A DNA stretch of 64,000 bases from Streptomyces sp. NBC_01224 (GCF_036002945.1 NZ_CP108529.1:1116001-1180000); one strand, 5' to 3'. Positions 8,838-18,360 are shown, counted from the first letter of the stretch. Notes: generated by a model not told the origin, from the sequence alone. Translations and numbers: made by a program.

Positions 8838-9368
8838 TCAGCCGGCCGTGTTCCCGACCGGCGCCTGACCGAGGGCGCTGAGCTTCCACCCCTCGGACGT
8901 GCGGGTGAGCCGGCCGAGCATCCGGCTCTCCTTCACCGCGGGCTTTCCCTTCGGTGCCGTCACGGTGATCCGCAAGGCCACCATCACCGATGCCTTGCCG
9001 GTCCGGCCGTCGAGTTCGGTGACCGCGCCGGACAGCACCTTGGCGGTGCTCACGGTCTTCGCTTCCTTGATCTGCTTCTCGAACCCGCCGCGCCCGTCCA
9101 CGAGTTGCTGGTGCAGATCGCCGGTGGTGGAGTCCTCCCAGCTGTCCAGACCCTGGTCCAGCTTCTGATGGTCGAGCGTGTTCAGGTTCTGCACGGCCTG
9201 CTCGCCCGCCGCCAGGGCGTCGTCGCGGGTCTGCCCGTAGCCGGCCGAGTCGTCGTGCGCGGCCCCGTACCAGGACCAGCCGCCCCAGGCCGCGCTGCCG
9301 GCCGCCAGGGCCGTCAGCACGATCGCCGCCACCACCAGTGGGTTCTTCGTCGTCCGTACCCGTGCCAT
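8838..9368 (-). CDS. Mce-associated membrane protein (type A, second copy)
   Basis: 176 residues; the ATG at 9368 follows GGGAGA. A short basic N-terminus and one transmembrane helix (residues 11-33) precede an extracytoplasmic domain with many DxxxxLHQQL and helix-forming stretches. It is a paralogue of the 10071-10589 product: both have RDDALAAGxxxxxxLNxLD near the start, a W followed by STGxLHxQL, and end with TRTxxGWKxxALxxxPVG. The gap to the upstream gene (83 bases) carries a GGCTGT tandem repeat. Probable partner of the MceA-F hexamer at the outer face of the membrane (family knowledge); no enzyme motif is seen. Confidence 0.83.
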   Translation of the reverse strand: MARVRTTKNPLVVAAIVLTALAAGSAAWGGWSWYGAAHDDSAGYGQTRDDALAAGEQAVQNLNTLDHQKLDQGLDSWEDSTTGDLHQQLVDGRGGFEKQIKEAKTVSTAKVLSGAVTELDGRTGKASVMVALRITVTAPKGKPAVKESRMLGRLTRTSEGWKLSALGQAPVGNTAG

Positions 9369-9420
9369 TGCTGTCTCTCCCTTGCCGGCTGAGCTGAGCG
9401 GTGAATGCCCGATGGGCTGC

Positions 9421-9447
9421 GGCTGTGGCTGTGGCTGTGGCTGTGGC
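9421..9447. repeat. Hexanucleotide tandem repeat (GGCTGT, four full copies plus GGC)
   Basis: Four exact GGCTGT units and a partial unit lie in the 83-base gap between two Mce-associated genes, just 4 bases after the upstream gene's stop. Copy number could vary by replication slippage and might affect coupling to the gene starting at 9368. Confidence 0.9.
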
Positions 9448-9451
9448 CTGG

Positions 9452-10051
9452 CTATCTGGAGGTGATGTCCACGATTCTCCAGTGCCCGTCCCGGAGTTCG
9501 GCGGTGACGGAGAGCTGGGCGGCCGCCGTGGTGGCGGGCTTGCCCCGGCGCTCGTAGACCTGGTCGAGGAAGACGAGAAGATGGGCGCTGGTGCCGGAGA
9601 GACGGCTGACCCCGGCGCGTACGACATGCGTGGTGAGGGTCAGCTTCTGGTCCCTGGACTGCTTCTCGACCTGGCCGAACAGAGCCGCGTACTGCCGCAG
9701 CGCCTTTCCGCCGAGGAGCTGCTTCGCGGACTCCTTGGTGCCTGCGGTGTCCTGTGGACCGTACGAGAAGACCTTGCCCAGTGCGCTGCTCACGTCGCCC
9801 ACGACGCGGGTCGTCGCCTCGGTGTCGCTGAGCGCCAGATTGTCGGTGGCGGGAGTGTCCCTCATCTGCTGGGCCCGGACGAAGAATCCGGCTCCCGCCA
9901 CGGCCAGGGCGACGACCAGCAGCACGACCGCGGTGCGCCACAGGCGGCGGGTGGACCCGGATTCCCCGGCCTCGCCGGGCTCGTCCCCGGTGGACTCCGG
10001 GCTCTTGGGCTCCTCCACCTCGGCTTCGGTCTTCTCCTCGGTGCTCACCAT
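9452..10051 (-). CDS. Mce-associated membrane protein (type B, first copy)
   Basis: 199 residues from the ATG at 10051, placed about 8 bases after a strong GGAGGA site; an in-frame GTG 30 bases further up lacks one. Acidic N-terminal tail (EEKTEAEVEEPKSPES), one transmembrane helix around residues 38-58, then a domain of about 140 residues ending DGHWRIVDITSR. It is a paralogue of the 8047-8787 product. It follows the type A gene by 19 bases and is part of the mce transcription unit. Confidence 0.85.
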   Translation of the reverse strand: MVSTEEKTEAEVEEPKSPESTGDEPGEAGESGSTRRLWRTAVVLLVVALAVAGAGFFVRAQQMRDTPATDNLALSDTEATTRVVGDVSSALGKVFSYGPQDTAGTKESAKQLLGGKALRQYAALFGQVEKQSRDQKLTLTTHVVRAGVSRLSGTSAHLLVFLDQVYERRGKPATTAAAQLSVTAELRDGHWRIVDITSR

Positions 10052-10070
10052 CGCCGTCCTCCTCCACACC

Positions 10071-10589
10071 TCATGCGGCACCCACCGGAATCGCGGTGAG
10101 TGCTTTGACCTTCCAGCCGTCCGGAGTACGGGTGAGAGTGGCCTCGAACCGTTTGCGCTCGGTGCCGGCCCCGCCGGTGCGCGGTGTGACGCGGACGTCG
10201 ACGGTCGCGATCAGCTCGGCCGTACCGGCGCGATCGTCGAGCGCGGTGAGCGCCACGTCGGTGACGGTGCCGCGGGCCGTGCTGCCGCTCTTCGTCAGGT
10301 CGTTCGCATCCTTGCTCCGGGTTCGCTTCAGCTGGTCGTGCAGCGGCCCGGTGGAGACATCGAGCCACTGCCGCAGCCCCGCGTCCACGCTCGTGACGTC
10401 CTTGCCGTTCAGACTGTTCAGCCGGGCGAGATGGTGCTTGCCCGCCGCCAGGGCCGCGTCGCGGCTCTTCACGTAAGCGAGGGTGTCGTCGCCGCGCGCC
10501 TGTGTGTACGACGAAACGCCGAAGGCGCAGATCAGTACGGCACCGAGCACGACCGCCCAGCCCATGAGACCTCTGGTACGGGGGTTCAC
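10071..10589 (-). CDS. Mce-associated membrane protein (type A, first copy)
   Basis: 172 residues. The GTG at 10589 overlaps the mceF stop (GTGA), so translation is coupled. One N-terminal transmembrane helix (residues 9-28) and an extracytoplasmic domain. With the following genes it gives an A-B-A-B order of two paralogous families, as if a two-gene unit had been duplicated. Role by family: accessory factor of the Mce lipid transporter. Confidence 0.85.
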   Translation of the reverse strand: MNPRTRGLMGWAVVLGAVLICAFGVSSYTQARGDDTLAYVKSRDAALAAGKHHLARLNSLNGKDVTSVDAGLRQWLDVSTGPLHDQLKRTRSKDANDLTKSGSTARGTVTDVALTALDDRAGTAELIATVDVRVTPRTGGAGTERKRFEATLTRTPDGWKVKALTAIPVGAA

Positions 10590-11842
10590 TCGCCGGCCTC
10601 CAGTCCCAGCAGCCCGGCCATGCCGTTCGTGGCGGGTGACGTGTTCGCCGTGGCCCCGAGTGCGCCCGGGAGCGTGCCTCCCGCGTCGGCGCCCAGGAGC
10701 ATCGAGCCCGGTTTGGCGGGTTCGGGTACGGCTGGGCCCTTCGGCGCGTTGGCGCTGCCGCGTACGTTGATGCCCGTGCCGGGTGAGGAGGTGCAGCGCG
10801 CCTTGGTGTTGACCTCGGGGCCGGTTGTCGTGTCCAGACCGTTGCGATAGGTCGTGCCGCCGTATCCGGCGGTGCAGGGCAGCGGTTCGAAGAAGGTGAC
10901 CGACATACCGAACCGGGCGCCGTCCTCGTCCACGGCGCTCGCTCCGGCCGCGGCGACCGCGGGCAGTTTCACGAGGAGTTCCTCGATGCCGCGCTGCCGG
11001 GTGACGGCGACCTCGGACGTGGTGAGGAGGTTCGCGACGACGATCCCGAAACCGGGGTCGAGATCGCGCAGCAGTCCGCTGATCTGCTCGGTCGCATCGG
11101 GCGCGGCGGCGATCAGCTTGCGGAGGTCCGTGTCGGAGCCCTTGAGCTGGGCGGCCAGCTCCTTGGCCCCGGAGGCGAATCCCTTGAGTGCTTCGCCCTG
11201 TTCGGCCTGGGTGCGCAGAACGGTCTCGCCGTCGGCCATCAGCTTGGTGTTGGTGGGCAGTGCGTCGTCGGCCGCCTGCACGAAGTCGCTGCCGGTGTCC
11301 AGGAGGACCTGGAGGTCGTCGCCGCGCCCGTCGAACGCGGTGCCGAACTCGTCGACCACGGTCCGCAGCGACTCCAGGTCGACGGAACCGGCGAGGTCGT
11401 TGACACTGGTGAGGACATTCGTCACCGGTGCCGGGACGGTGGTGTCCGCCAGGTCGATGACCGAGCCGTTCGCCAGGTAGGGCCCGTCGGTGCGGGTCGG
11501 CCGCAGGTCGACGTACTGCTCGCCGACGGCGGAGAGGTTGGCGACGACGGCCTTCAGGTCGTCGGGGATGGGGGGTGCGGACTTGTCGATGCGCAGCTCG
11601 GCCTCCACACCGTCGTCGGTGAGTTCGATCGGGCCGACGCGGCCCACGGAGACCCCCCGGTAGGTGACGTTGGAGTGGGTGAACAGCCCACCGGTCCGGG
11701 TGAGTTGGACCTTGACGGTGTAGTAGTCACGCATGCCGATGTAGTGGCCGAGGTCGGCGTAGCGGACACCCAGATAGCCGAGCACCAGCACTGCGATGAT
11801 CAGGAACGAGATGTTCTTCAGCCGGATGGCGAGGGTGATCAT
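10586..11842 (-). CDS. mceF: MceF, Mce-family substrate-binding subunit
   Basis: 418 residues. An N-terminal transmembrane helix (ISFLIIAVLVLGYLGV) is followed by the MlaD/MCE domain (about residues 38-118, with VTYRGVSVGRVGPIEL and GEQYVDLRPTR), a long helical region and a Pro/Gly-rich C-terminus. In Mce systems six different MCE subunits form a periplasm-spanning tunnel that carries lipids or sterols to the YrbE-type permease. Position as the sixth MCE gene gives the letter F. The start overlaps the mceE stop by one base (TGATG). Confidence 0.92.
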   Translation of the reverse strand: MITLAIRLKNISFLIIAVLVLGYLGVRYADLGHYIGMRDYYTVKVQLTRTGGLFTHSNVTYRGVSVGRVGPIELTDDGVEAELRIDKSAPPIPDDLKAVVANLSAVGEQYVDLRPTRTDGPYLANGSVIDLADTTVPAPVTNVLTSVNDLAGSVDLESLRTVVDEFGTAFDGRGDDLQVLLDTGSDFVQAADDALPTNTKLMADGETVLRTQAEQGEALKGFASGAKELAAQLKGSDTDLRKLIAAAPDATEQISGLLRDLDPGFGIVVANLLTTSEVAVTRQRGIEELLVKLPAVAAAGASAVDEDGARFGMSVTFFEPLPCTAGYGGTTYRNGLDTTTGPEVNTKARCTSSPGTGINVRGSANAPKGPAVPEPAKPGSMLLGADAGGTLPGALGATANTSPATNGMAGLLGLEAGE

Positions 11843-13083
11843 CAGTTGCTCCCCTCCGAGGCCGAAGGCATGTCCGACGGTTTGTCCGAAGATCTCTGGG
11901 ACGGCTTCCGGGAAGGCGTTCCGGACGGCGTGGTCGTGGTCGCTCCCTCAGTGGTGATCGAGGGAAGCGGCAGTGGCAGTCCCGAGCCGGCCGATCCGGC
12001 CGTTGCCGGCGTTCCGGTCGCCGTGTCGGCGTCCGGGTCGTAGGGCGGGATGATCTGCGTGCCGGGGGCGGCCGTCATGTCCAGGTAGACATTGAGGTAG
12101 TCGCCCTTGACACCGCGCAGTACCTCGTCCGTGAACGGGTAGGTGAGCAGCACCTGGAGGGAGTCCGGCAGGTCGTTGCCCGAGTCGGCGAGCGCCTTGA
12201 GGGTGGGGGCGATGGCCTTCAGGTCTGCGATCGTGTCCGCCTTGCTCTTGTTGACGGTGTCGACGGCGACGGTGGAGAGGGTGTCGAGTGCGCGCAGCAT
12301 CGTGAGGAGCGAGCCGCGCTGCTTCTCCAGGACCTTCATTCCGGGGCTGAGCCCGGTGAGGACCTTTCCCACGTCCTGTTTGCGGGTGGCGAGGGTGGTG
12401 GAGAGCCGGTTGACACCGTCGAGTGCCTCGGTGATGTCCTTCTTGTGGTCGTCGAGGTCGGTGACGAGGGTGTCGACGCGGCTGAGCATGGACCGGATCT
12501 GCGGTTCCTGCCCTGCCAACGCCTTGTTGAGTTCGGTCGTGATGGTCTTGAGCTGGTTGAGGCCGCCGCCGTTGAGGAGCATCGACAGGGCGCCGAGGAC
12601 CTCTTCGACCTCGGGGTTCCGGTTGGTGCGGGTGAGCGGAATCTTCGCACCGTCGGTGAGCGTGCCCCGGGCGGTGCCGGTCGCGGGTGGTGAGAGCTGG
12701 ATGTACTTCTCGCCGAGGAGGCTGGACTGTTCCAGGTGGGCATACGCGTTGGCGGGCAGTTCCACCTTCCCGTTGACGCGCATGGTGACCCTGGCCTGCC
12801 AGCTGTCCGGGGCGAGGGAGATCTTGGTGACGCGGCCGACGGAGACGTCGTTGACCTTCACCGAGGACTGCGGGGCGAGGCTGAGTACGTCCGCGAAGTC
12901 GGCGGTGATCTCGTACGGATGGTCTCCGAGGTCCGCGCCGCCGGGCAGCGGCAGCTGGTCGATGCCGCTGAACCGCGGGGCCTCGCAGCCCCTGACGACG
13001 AGGACGCAGCAGAGGCCGAAGGCGATCAGGGTGGCGGCACCGGTGGTCGCGAGGGCTCCGGGTCTGCGGAGGGTACGGCTCAT
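11842..13083 (-). CDS. mceE: MceE, Mce-family subunit, possible lipoprotein
   Basis: 413 residues. The N-terminus has a hydrophobic segment followed by VVRGC, which resembles a lipobox; the E subunit of Mce systems is typically the lipoprotein (often called LprK). The MCE domain spans about residues 55-135 (VKVNDVSVGRVTKISL, GEKYIQLSPP). A long helical part follows, with periodic leucines, and a Ser/Thr/Pro-rich tail. Coupled on both sides: ATGA overlap with mceD and TGATG with mceF. Confidence 0.92.
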   Translation of the reverse strand: MSRTLRRPGALATTGAATLIAFGLCCVLVVRGCEAPRFSGIDQLPLPGGADLGDHPYEITADFADVLSLAPQSSVKVNDVSVGRVTKISLAPDSWQARVTMRVNGKVELPANAYAHLEQSSLLGEKYIQLSPPATGTARGTLTDGAKIPLTRTNRNPEVEEVLGALSMLLNGGGLNQLKTITTELNKALAGQEPQIRSMLSRVDTLVTDLDDHKKDITEALDGVNRLSTTLATRKQDVGKVLTGLSPGMKVLEKQRGSLLTMLRALDTLSTVAVDTVNKSKADTIADLKAIAPTLKALADSGNDLPDSLQVLLTYPFTDEVLRGVKGDYLNVYLDMTAAPGTQIIPPYDPDADTATGTPATAGSAGSGLPLPLPSITTEGATTTTPSGTPSRKPSQRSSDKPSDMPSASEGSN

Positions 13084-14207
13084 CGGTTCGCCCCCTTGTT
13101 CTCGTTGTTCTTCGTCGTCCGGGTGTCCTCCGGCGTGCCGTAGACGGTGCCCACGGCCGGGAGCGGCAGCGAAGGCAGGGTCTTCTGCCGTTCGGCGGTC
13201 ACCGGGGAGAGCCCTTCGAGACTCACGGTGGATTCGGTGAGCGGCCCGCCCATGCTGAGCTCGTTGAGGTCGGTCCGGCCGTTGAGGGTCCGGTTCGTCG
13301 GGTCGTACGCGTTGATGACGTTGCCCGCGGAGAGCGGCAGTGTGTCGAGGGACTCGGCGAGCGAGGCCCGCTGGTCGACGAGGGTCTGGGTGAGCGGTAC
13401 CAGGGCGTCCACGTTCTTCTTGAGTGCCCCGCGGTTGTCCTGGATGAAGGTCTTGACCTGGGCGAGTGCGGTGCCCAGCTCCTTGAGCGCGGCACCGAGG
13501 TTTTTCTTGTCGTCTGCCAGGAAGCCGGTCACGGAGTTCAGCTGCTGCTCGGCGGCGCGCACATCGCCGTCGTTCTCCTTCAGCATCGTGGTGAAGGTCT
13601 GCAGGTAGGACAGTGTGTCGAAGAGGTCCCCGCTGCTCTTGTCGAGGGTCTTCGTGGCCTTGCCGAACTGTTCGATGGAGTCGCCGATGTCCTTGCCGTT
13701 GCCCTTGAGGTTCTTCGCCCCGGTGTCGAGGAGCCCGGCGAACGCGCCTTGCGCGTTCGCCCCATCCGGTCCGAGCGCGCCGGTGAGTTCGGTGATGGAC
13801 TCGTACAACTGGTCCACCTCCACGGGCGTGGCGTTGTTCGCGGCGGGCAGTTCGGCGCCATCTGCCAGGACCGCTCCCCCGTCGTAGGCGGGTGCGAGCT
13901 GGATGTACCGGTCGGCGACGAGGCTCGGCGCGACGACGACGGCGTGCGCCTCCTTGGGGACCTTGATGCCCTTGTCGACGCGCAGGACGACCTCGACCTC
14001 CTTGCCGCGCGGTTTCACCGATTCGACGGTGCCGACCCTCACACCGAGGATCCGGAGGTCCGATCCGGCGTAGACACCGGTGGCCTGGTCGAAGTACGCG
14101 GTGACAGTTGTCGTTCCTTCTTCGTCCAGGGACATGACCCCGGTGGTGGCCGCGACGGCCACGACGGCGAGTCCGGCGCCGATGCCGACGATGCGTGTGA
14201 GTCTCAT
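13080..14207 (-). CDS. mceD: MceD, Mce-family subunit
   Basis: 375 residues from the ATG at 14207, which sits one base after the mceC stop; a longer in-frame extension (28 codons) would run into mceC and lacks a signal-anchor. N-terminal transmembrane helix (residues 5-25), MCE domain at about 34-113 (LRILGVRVGTVESVKP, ADRYIQLAPAY), then a coiled-coil-like helical region containing repeated heptad-like leucines, and a C-terminal tail. Forms part of the six-subunit lipid tunnel. Confidence 0.92.
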   Translation of the reverse strand: MRLTRIVGIGAGLAVVAVAATTGVMSLDEEGTTTVTAYFDQATGVYAGSDLRILGVRVGTVESVKPRGKEVEVVLRVDKGIKVPKEAHAVVVAPSLVADRYIQLAPAYDGGAVLADGAELPAANNATPVEVDQLYESITELTGALGPDGANAQGAFAGLLDTGAKNLKGNGKDIGDSIEQFGKATKTLDKSSGDLFDTLSYLQTFTTMLKENDGDVRAAEQQLNSVTGFLADDKKNLGAALKELGTALAQVKTFIQDNRGALKKNVDALVPLTQTLVDQRASLAESLDTLPLSAGNVINAYDPTNRTLNGRTDLNELSMGGPLTESTVSLEGLSPVTAERQKTLPSLPLPAVGTVYGTPEDTRTTKNNENKGANR

Positions 14208-14208
14208 G

Positions 14209-15228
14209 TCAGCTGCCGCCTTCCTGTTTGGGAGGCATACACCCGGTCGCCGGTGGTGTGTCGGCGGGCAGATAGTTCTTCGGGACGACACCGCAGACGT
14301 AGTTGTCGAACCAGCGGCCGTTGCCGAGGGTGTTGCCGACGAGCCTGTTGTACGACCCGGCGAGCGACAGCACCTTGTCGAGGCTCTTGCGGTTCTTCTG
14401 CAGGACCGCGGTGACCCGGCCGAGCGCGGTGAGCGTCGGCTTCAGCTGCTTGTTGTTGTCGGCGACGAGCCCGGTGAGCTGGGTGCCCAGATCGCGGGTG
14501 CCGGTCAGCAGCAGATGGATGGAGTCGCGGCGCGCCTGGATCTCGCCGAGGAGCAGATTGCCGTCCTCCAGGAGGGTTTCGAAGCTGCTCTTCTTGTTGG
14601 CGAGGGTCTTGGTGAGCTGTTTGCTGCCCTTGAGGAGGGTGGCGAGCTGGGCGTCGCGCTCGGAGACGGTCCTGGAGAGTGCGGACAGCCCGTTCGCGGC
14701 GCTCTTCACATCCGGCGGGGAGTCCTTGAACGTGGCGGAGATCGTTTCGAAACTCTTGGCGAGCTGTGCGGTGTCGATCTCCCCGATGGTCTCGCCGAGG
14801 CCGTTGAACGCCTGGGTGACGTCGTACGGGGATGTGGTGCGGCTCGCCGTGATGCGTTCGTGCGGGTCCTGCGGAGCGTTGCCGAGCGGGTCGACAGCGA
14901 GGTACTTCTCGCCGAGCAGTGTCTTGATGGCGATGCCGACGGTGCTGGAGTTGCCGATCCAGGCGCCCTTGACCCGGAAGGTGACCTTCACCTTGGCGCC
15001 GTCGAGGGAGATCCCGGTGACCTCACCGACCTTCACTCCGGCGATCCGTACTCCATCGCCGTCGGCGAGCCCGGCCGATTCGGTGAAGTCGGCGCTGTAT
15101 GTCGTACCGCCGCCGATGAAGGGCAGCGAGTCGGCTCGGTAGGCGGCGAGTCCGACGAGGGCCAGGACCAGCAGGCCGACGATGCTGACGGCGACGGGGT
15201 TGCGTTCCCGTACGGGCTTGATTCTCAT
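14209..15228 (-). CDS. mceC: MceC, Mce-family subunit
   Basis: 339 residues; the ATG at 15228 is in an ATGA overlap with mceB and gives the expected MRIKPVRERNPVAV anchor. The transmembrane helix is at residues 12-30, the MCE domain follows (VRIAGVKVGEVTGISL, GEKYLAVDPLG), then long helices and a C-terminal region with two cysteines (NYVCGVVP, ATGCMPP) that may form a disulfide. Third MCE subunit of the operon. Confidence 0.92.
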   Translation of the reverse strand: MRIKPVRERNPVAVSIVGLLVLALVGLAAYRADSLPFIGGGTTYSADFTESAGLADGDGVRIAGVKVGEVTGISLDGAKVKVTFRVKGAWIGNSSTVGIAIKTLLGEKYLAVDPLGNAPQDPHERITASRTTSPYDVTQAFNGLGETIGEIDTAQLAKSFETISATFKDSPPDVKSAANGLSALSRTVSERDAQLATLLKGSKQLTKTLANKKSSFETLLEDGNLLLGEIQARRDSIHLLLTGTRDLGTQLTGLVADNNKQLKPTLTALGRVTAVLQKNRKSLDKVLSLAGSYNRLVGNTLGNGRWFDNYVCGVVPKNYLPADTPPATGCMPPKQEGGS

Positions 15229-16256
15229 GACAGACACCTCGGCTGGGTGATCTCGATGCCGGTGGGCGGTGTGCTGCCGTCGCTGGTCGTCACACCGCTG
15301 ATCCTGGCCTCGCAGAGGTAGAGGTTGAGCCATGAGCCGTACGAGGCGAGGCGGCTGATCGCCGCCATCTTGGCCGGGGTCTTCTCCAGGAAGTTCTCGA
15401 TCTTCGGCGAGTTGTCCGCCAACCGGTCGGATAGGCGCCCGAGTTGCTTGATGTCGTCCTTGAGCGGCCCCCGGCCGTCGTTGAGCAGGTCCGCGGTGAC
15501 GGTGGTGAGCGCGCCCATCGCGGTGACCGCCCGGCCGAGCGGTTTGCGGTCTCCGGAAAAGCCGGTGACGAGCTTCTGAAGGGTGACGACGAGGTCGTTG
15601 AAGCCGGCTTCACGGTCGTTGACGGTCTTCAGGACCGTGTTGAGGTTCTTGATCACCTCGCCGATCACCTTGTCCTTGGCGGCGACGGTGCCGGTCAGCG
15701 AGCCGACGTGCTGCAGGATGCTGTCGACGGTGCCGCCCTCGCCCTGGAGCACCTGGACGATGGAGCCGGCGAGCTCGTTGACGTCCGGCGGGGAGAGCCC
15801 TTCGAAGAGCGGCTGGAAACCGTTGAAGAGCTGGGTGAGGTCGAGTGCCGGGGTGGTGCGGGAGAGCGGAATGGTCGAGCCGGCGGTGAAGCTCTCGCCG
15901 ACCGGGCCCGCCCCCTGGTCGAGGTCGATGTACCGCTGGCCCACCATGTTGAGGTACTTGATGGACGCGGTCACCGACGCCGGGAGCTTCCGGCCCTTCT
16001 GGACGCTGAAGCCGACCTCGGCGAGCCGCCTGTCGGCGACCTCGATGGATTCGACCTGCCCGACCTTGACCCCGGCGATCCGGACGCTGTCGCCGACGAT
16101 CAGTCCGGTCGCGTCGGTGAACCGGGCTTTGTACGCAGCGGTGCTGCCGACGCCCGTGTTGGCGATGGACAGGGCCAGAACGGTGGTGGCCAGGACCGTG
16201 ACCAGGATGAAGACGATCGATTTCGCGAGTGGCCCGGCGAGGGAGCGGCGCTTCAC
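15225..16256 (-). CDS. mceB: MceB, Mce-family subunit
   Basis: 343 residues from the GTG at 16256, which overlaps the mceA stop (GTGA) and begins the basic KRRSLAGPLAK signal-anchor. MCE domain about residues 40-125 (VRIAGVKVGQVESIEV, GQRYIDLDQG), then the helical region and a short tail with two cysteines (YLCEARI, PRCLS). Second MCE subunit; couples to mceC by ATGA. Confidence 0.92.
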   Translation of the reverse strand: MKRRSLAGPLAKSIVFILVTVLATTVLALSIANTGVGSTAAYKARFTDATGLIVGDSVRIAGVKVGQVESIEVADRRLAEVGFSVQKGRKLPASVTASIKYLNMVGQRYIDLDQGAGPVGESFTAGSTIPLSRTTPALDLTQLFNGFQPLFEGLSPPDVNELAGSIVQVLQGEGGTVDSILQHVGSLTGTVAAKDKVIGEVIKNLNTVLKTVNDREAGFNDLVVTLQKLVTGFSGDRKPLGRAVTAMGALTTVTADLLNDGRGPLKDDIKQLGRLSDRLADNSPKIENFLEKTPAKMAAISRLASYGSWLNLYLCEARISGVTTSDGSTPPTGIEITQPRCLS

Positions 16257-17554
16257 TTGAGCTTCACCTCCGCACCGCGGAAGGCCGGACCGATGAGTAC
16301 GCTGCTCCACTCGGGCAGGGCCTGCGGCTGGACTTTCAGTGAGGGAGCCACCAGCTCGTTGACGAGCCGGCTCTCCTGCGGGGAGTTGGGCATGCCGAGG
16401 GACGCGTCCGCTGCCGCCACTTCTTCGGGGGCGCCGAGCGTGGAATCCGGCGGAGCGCCCCGGCCGGCCCCCGCGCGGGCATCCGCGGTCGGCACGGTGT
16501 TGCCGACGTAGGGCAGGGAGTAGCAGTGCGGTCCGCCGGTCGCGTCGTAGACCGGCGTGTCCTTCCCGGCCACGTACTTCCCCTTGGAGGGCACGGTCTT
16601 CAGCGTGACGTGCAGACCGGGTTCATCGGTGCCCTTGCCGAGTGCCTTGTCCATGGCCGGGACGAACCCGGCCATGGTGCGCAGGGTGCAGGGGAACTCC
16701 GACGAGTACTTCGCGAGGGTCTCCAGCGTCGGTCTGCCTGTTGCGGAGAGCCGGATGAGGTTGTCCTTGTTCTTCCGCAGGAAGGTGGTGACGTCCTGGG
16801 CGGAGGCGGTCGTGGACCCGTACAGGTCGGCGAGCCCGGCCTGCTGTTCGGCGAGGGTGCCGCTGGTGGTGGTGAAGTCGGTGAGCGCGTCGAGAACGTC
16901 CGGCGCCGCATCCGCGTACACGGTGCTCACCTTGACGAGTTTCTTGATGTCGGCGTTGAGCTTGGGCAGTTGGGGGTTGAGCTTCTTCAGGTGCGCGTCG
17001 AGCGTGACCAGGGTCTCGCCGAGTTTGTCGCCCCGCCCTTCGAGTGCCTGGGAGACGGCGGTGAGGGTGGCGGAGAGCTTCTGCGGCTGTACGGCGGTGA
17101 GCAGTGGCAGGACGTTGTCGAGGACCTGTTCCAGCTCGATGGCGTTGCTGGAGCGGTCCTGCGGGATGACGGCCCCAGCCTTCAGCGACTGCGCGGAGGG
17201 AATCTCCGGCGGTACGAGAGCCACGAACCGTTCCCCGAAGAGGGTGGTGGGCAGCATCTGGGCGGTGACGTCGGCCGGGATCCGGCCGAGTTTGTCGGGT
17301 TGGATGGCGAGGGTGAGCCGGGCCCCGTCCCCATCGGCCGCGATGTCGCGGACCTGTCCGACGACGACGCCGCGCAGCTTCACATCGGCGTTGTCGTGCA
17401 TCTCGTTGCCGACGGTCCCGGTCCGTACGGTCACAGTGGCGTCGTGGGTGAAGTCCTTGTTGTACACCGCGACAGACACCCACGCCAGTACGGCGGGGAC
17501 GAGCAGAAAGCTGACTCCGGCGAGCCTGCGGCGTACCGTCTGGGTGTTCATCAT
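16253..17554 (-). CDS. mceA: MceA, Mce-family subunit
   Basis: 433 residues. Signal-anchor at residues 12-31; the MCE domain has the VKLRGVVVGQVRDI and GERFVALVPPE motifs; the helical region follows. The C-terminal 120 residues contain a cysteine pair (FPCTLRT, PHCYSLPY) seen in actinobacterial MceA proteins. First MCE gene after the permeases, joined to yrbB by an ATGA overlap. Confidence 0.92.
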   Translation of the reverse strand: MMNTQTVRRRLAGVSFLLVPAVLAWVSVAVYNKDFTHDATVTVRTGTVGNEMHDNADVKLRGVVVGQVRDIAADGDGARLTLAIQPDKLGRIPADVTAQMLPTTLFGERFVALVPPEIPSAQSLKAGAVIPQDRSSNAIELEQVLDNVLPLLTAVQPQKLSATLTAVSQALEGRGDKLGETLVTLDAHLKKLNPQLPKLNADIKKLVKVSTVYADAAPDVLDALTDFTTTSGTLAEQQAGLADLYGSTTASAQDVTTFLRKNKDNLIRLSATGRPTLETLAKYSSEFPCTLRTMAGFVPAMDKALGKGTDEPGLHVTLKTVPSKGKYVAGKDTPVYDATGGPHCYSLPYVGNTVPTADARAGAGRGAPPDSTLGAPEEVAAADASLGMPNSPQESRLVNELVAPSLKVQPQALPEWSSVLIGPAFRGAEVKLK

Positions 17555-18354
17555 CCGGCCACCTTCACGGTCGTCGTGGCGCCCCAGATGGCGAGCGAGA
17601 GGAAGAAGTCGGTGACGCTGATCAGCACGATCGCGTTGCGCACCGACCGCCCGACGGCGATACCGACCCCGGCGGGTCCGCCCTCGGCCCGGAATCCGTA
17701 GTAGCAGTGGGCGAGGATCACCATCACGCTGAAGATCAGCACCTTGAGAACCGACAGCAGTACGTCGTCCGGGGAGAGGAAGAGGTTGAAGTAATGGTCG
17801 TACGTGCCCTCCGACTGCCCGTTGAACAGGACGGTGACGTAACGGGACGCGACGTACGACGAGAGCAGCCCGATCGCGTACAGCGGGACGATCGCGACGA
17901 CTCCCGCGATGACCCGGGTGGTGACGAGGTAGGGCATGGATCGCACGCCCATCGCTTCGAGGGCGTCCACCTCTTCGTTGATCCGCATCGCGCCGAGCTG
18001 GGCGGTGAAGCCGGCGCCGACGGTGGCGGAGAGAGCGAGCCCGGCGACGAGCGGGGCGATCTCACGGGTATTGAAGTAGGCGGAGATGAAGCCGGTGAAG
18101 GCGGACGTGCCGATCTGGTTGAGAGCCGCGTACCCCTGGAGACCGACGACCGTCCCCGTGAAGAGCGTCATCGCGATCATCACGCCGATTGTTCCGCCGA
18201 TGACACCGAGGCCGCCGCTGCCGAACGCGACTTCGGCGAGGAGGCGCTGCACCTCTTTGAGGTAGCGGCGCAGGGTTCGGGGTATCCAGATCAACGCGCG
18301 TATGTAGAAGGTGAGTTGATCGCCTGAGCGATCCAGCCAGCCGAGCATGGACAT
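17551..18354 (-). CDS. yrbB: YrbE/MlaE-type permease B of the Mce transporter
   Basis: 267 residues, the usual MlaE length. About five transmembrane helices; the conserved cytoplasmic motif NEEVDALEAMGV (around residues 127-138) contacts the ATPase. ATG at 18354, with a second in-frame ATG two codons later as an alternative. Lies six bases downstream of yrbA. Together the two permeases form the membrane core that receives lipid from the MCE tunnel. Confidence 0.93.
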   Translation of the reverse strand: MSMLGWLDRSGDQLTFYIRALIWIPRTLRRYLKEVQRLLAEVAFGSGGLGVIGGTIGVMIAMTLFTGTVVGLQGYAALNQIGTSAFTGFISAYFNTREIAPLVAGLALSATVGAGFTAQLGAMRINEEVDALEAMGVRSMPYLVTTRVIAGVVAIVPLYAIGLLSSYVASRYVTVLFNGQSEGTYDHYFNLFLSPDDVLLSVLKVLIFSVMVILAHCYYGFRAEGGPAGVGIAVGRSVRNAIVLISVTDFFLSLAIWGATTTVKVAG

Positions 18355-18360
18355 CTTCTC

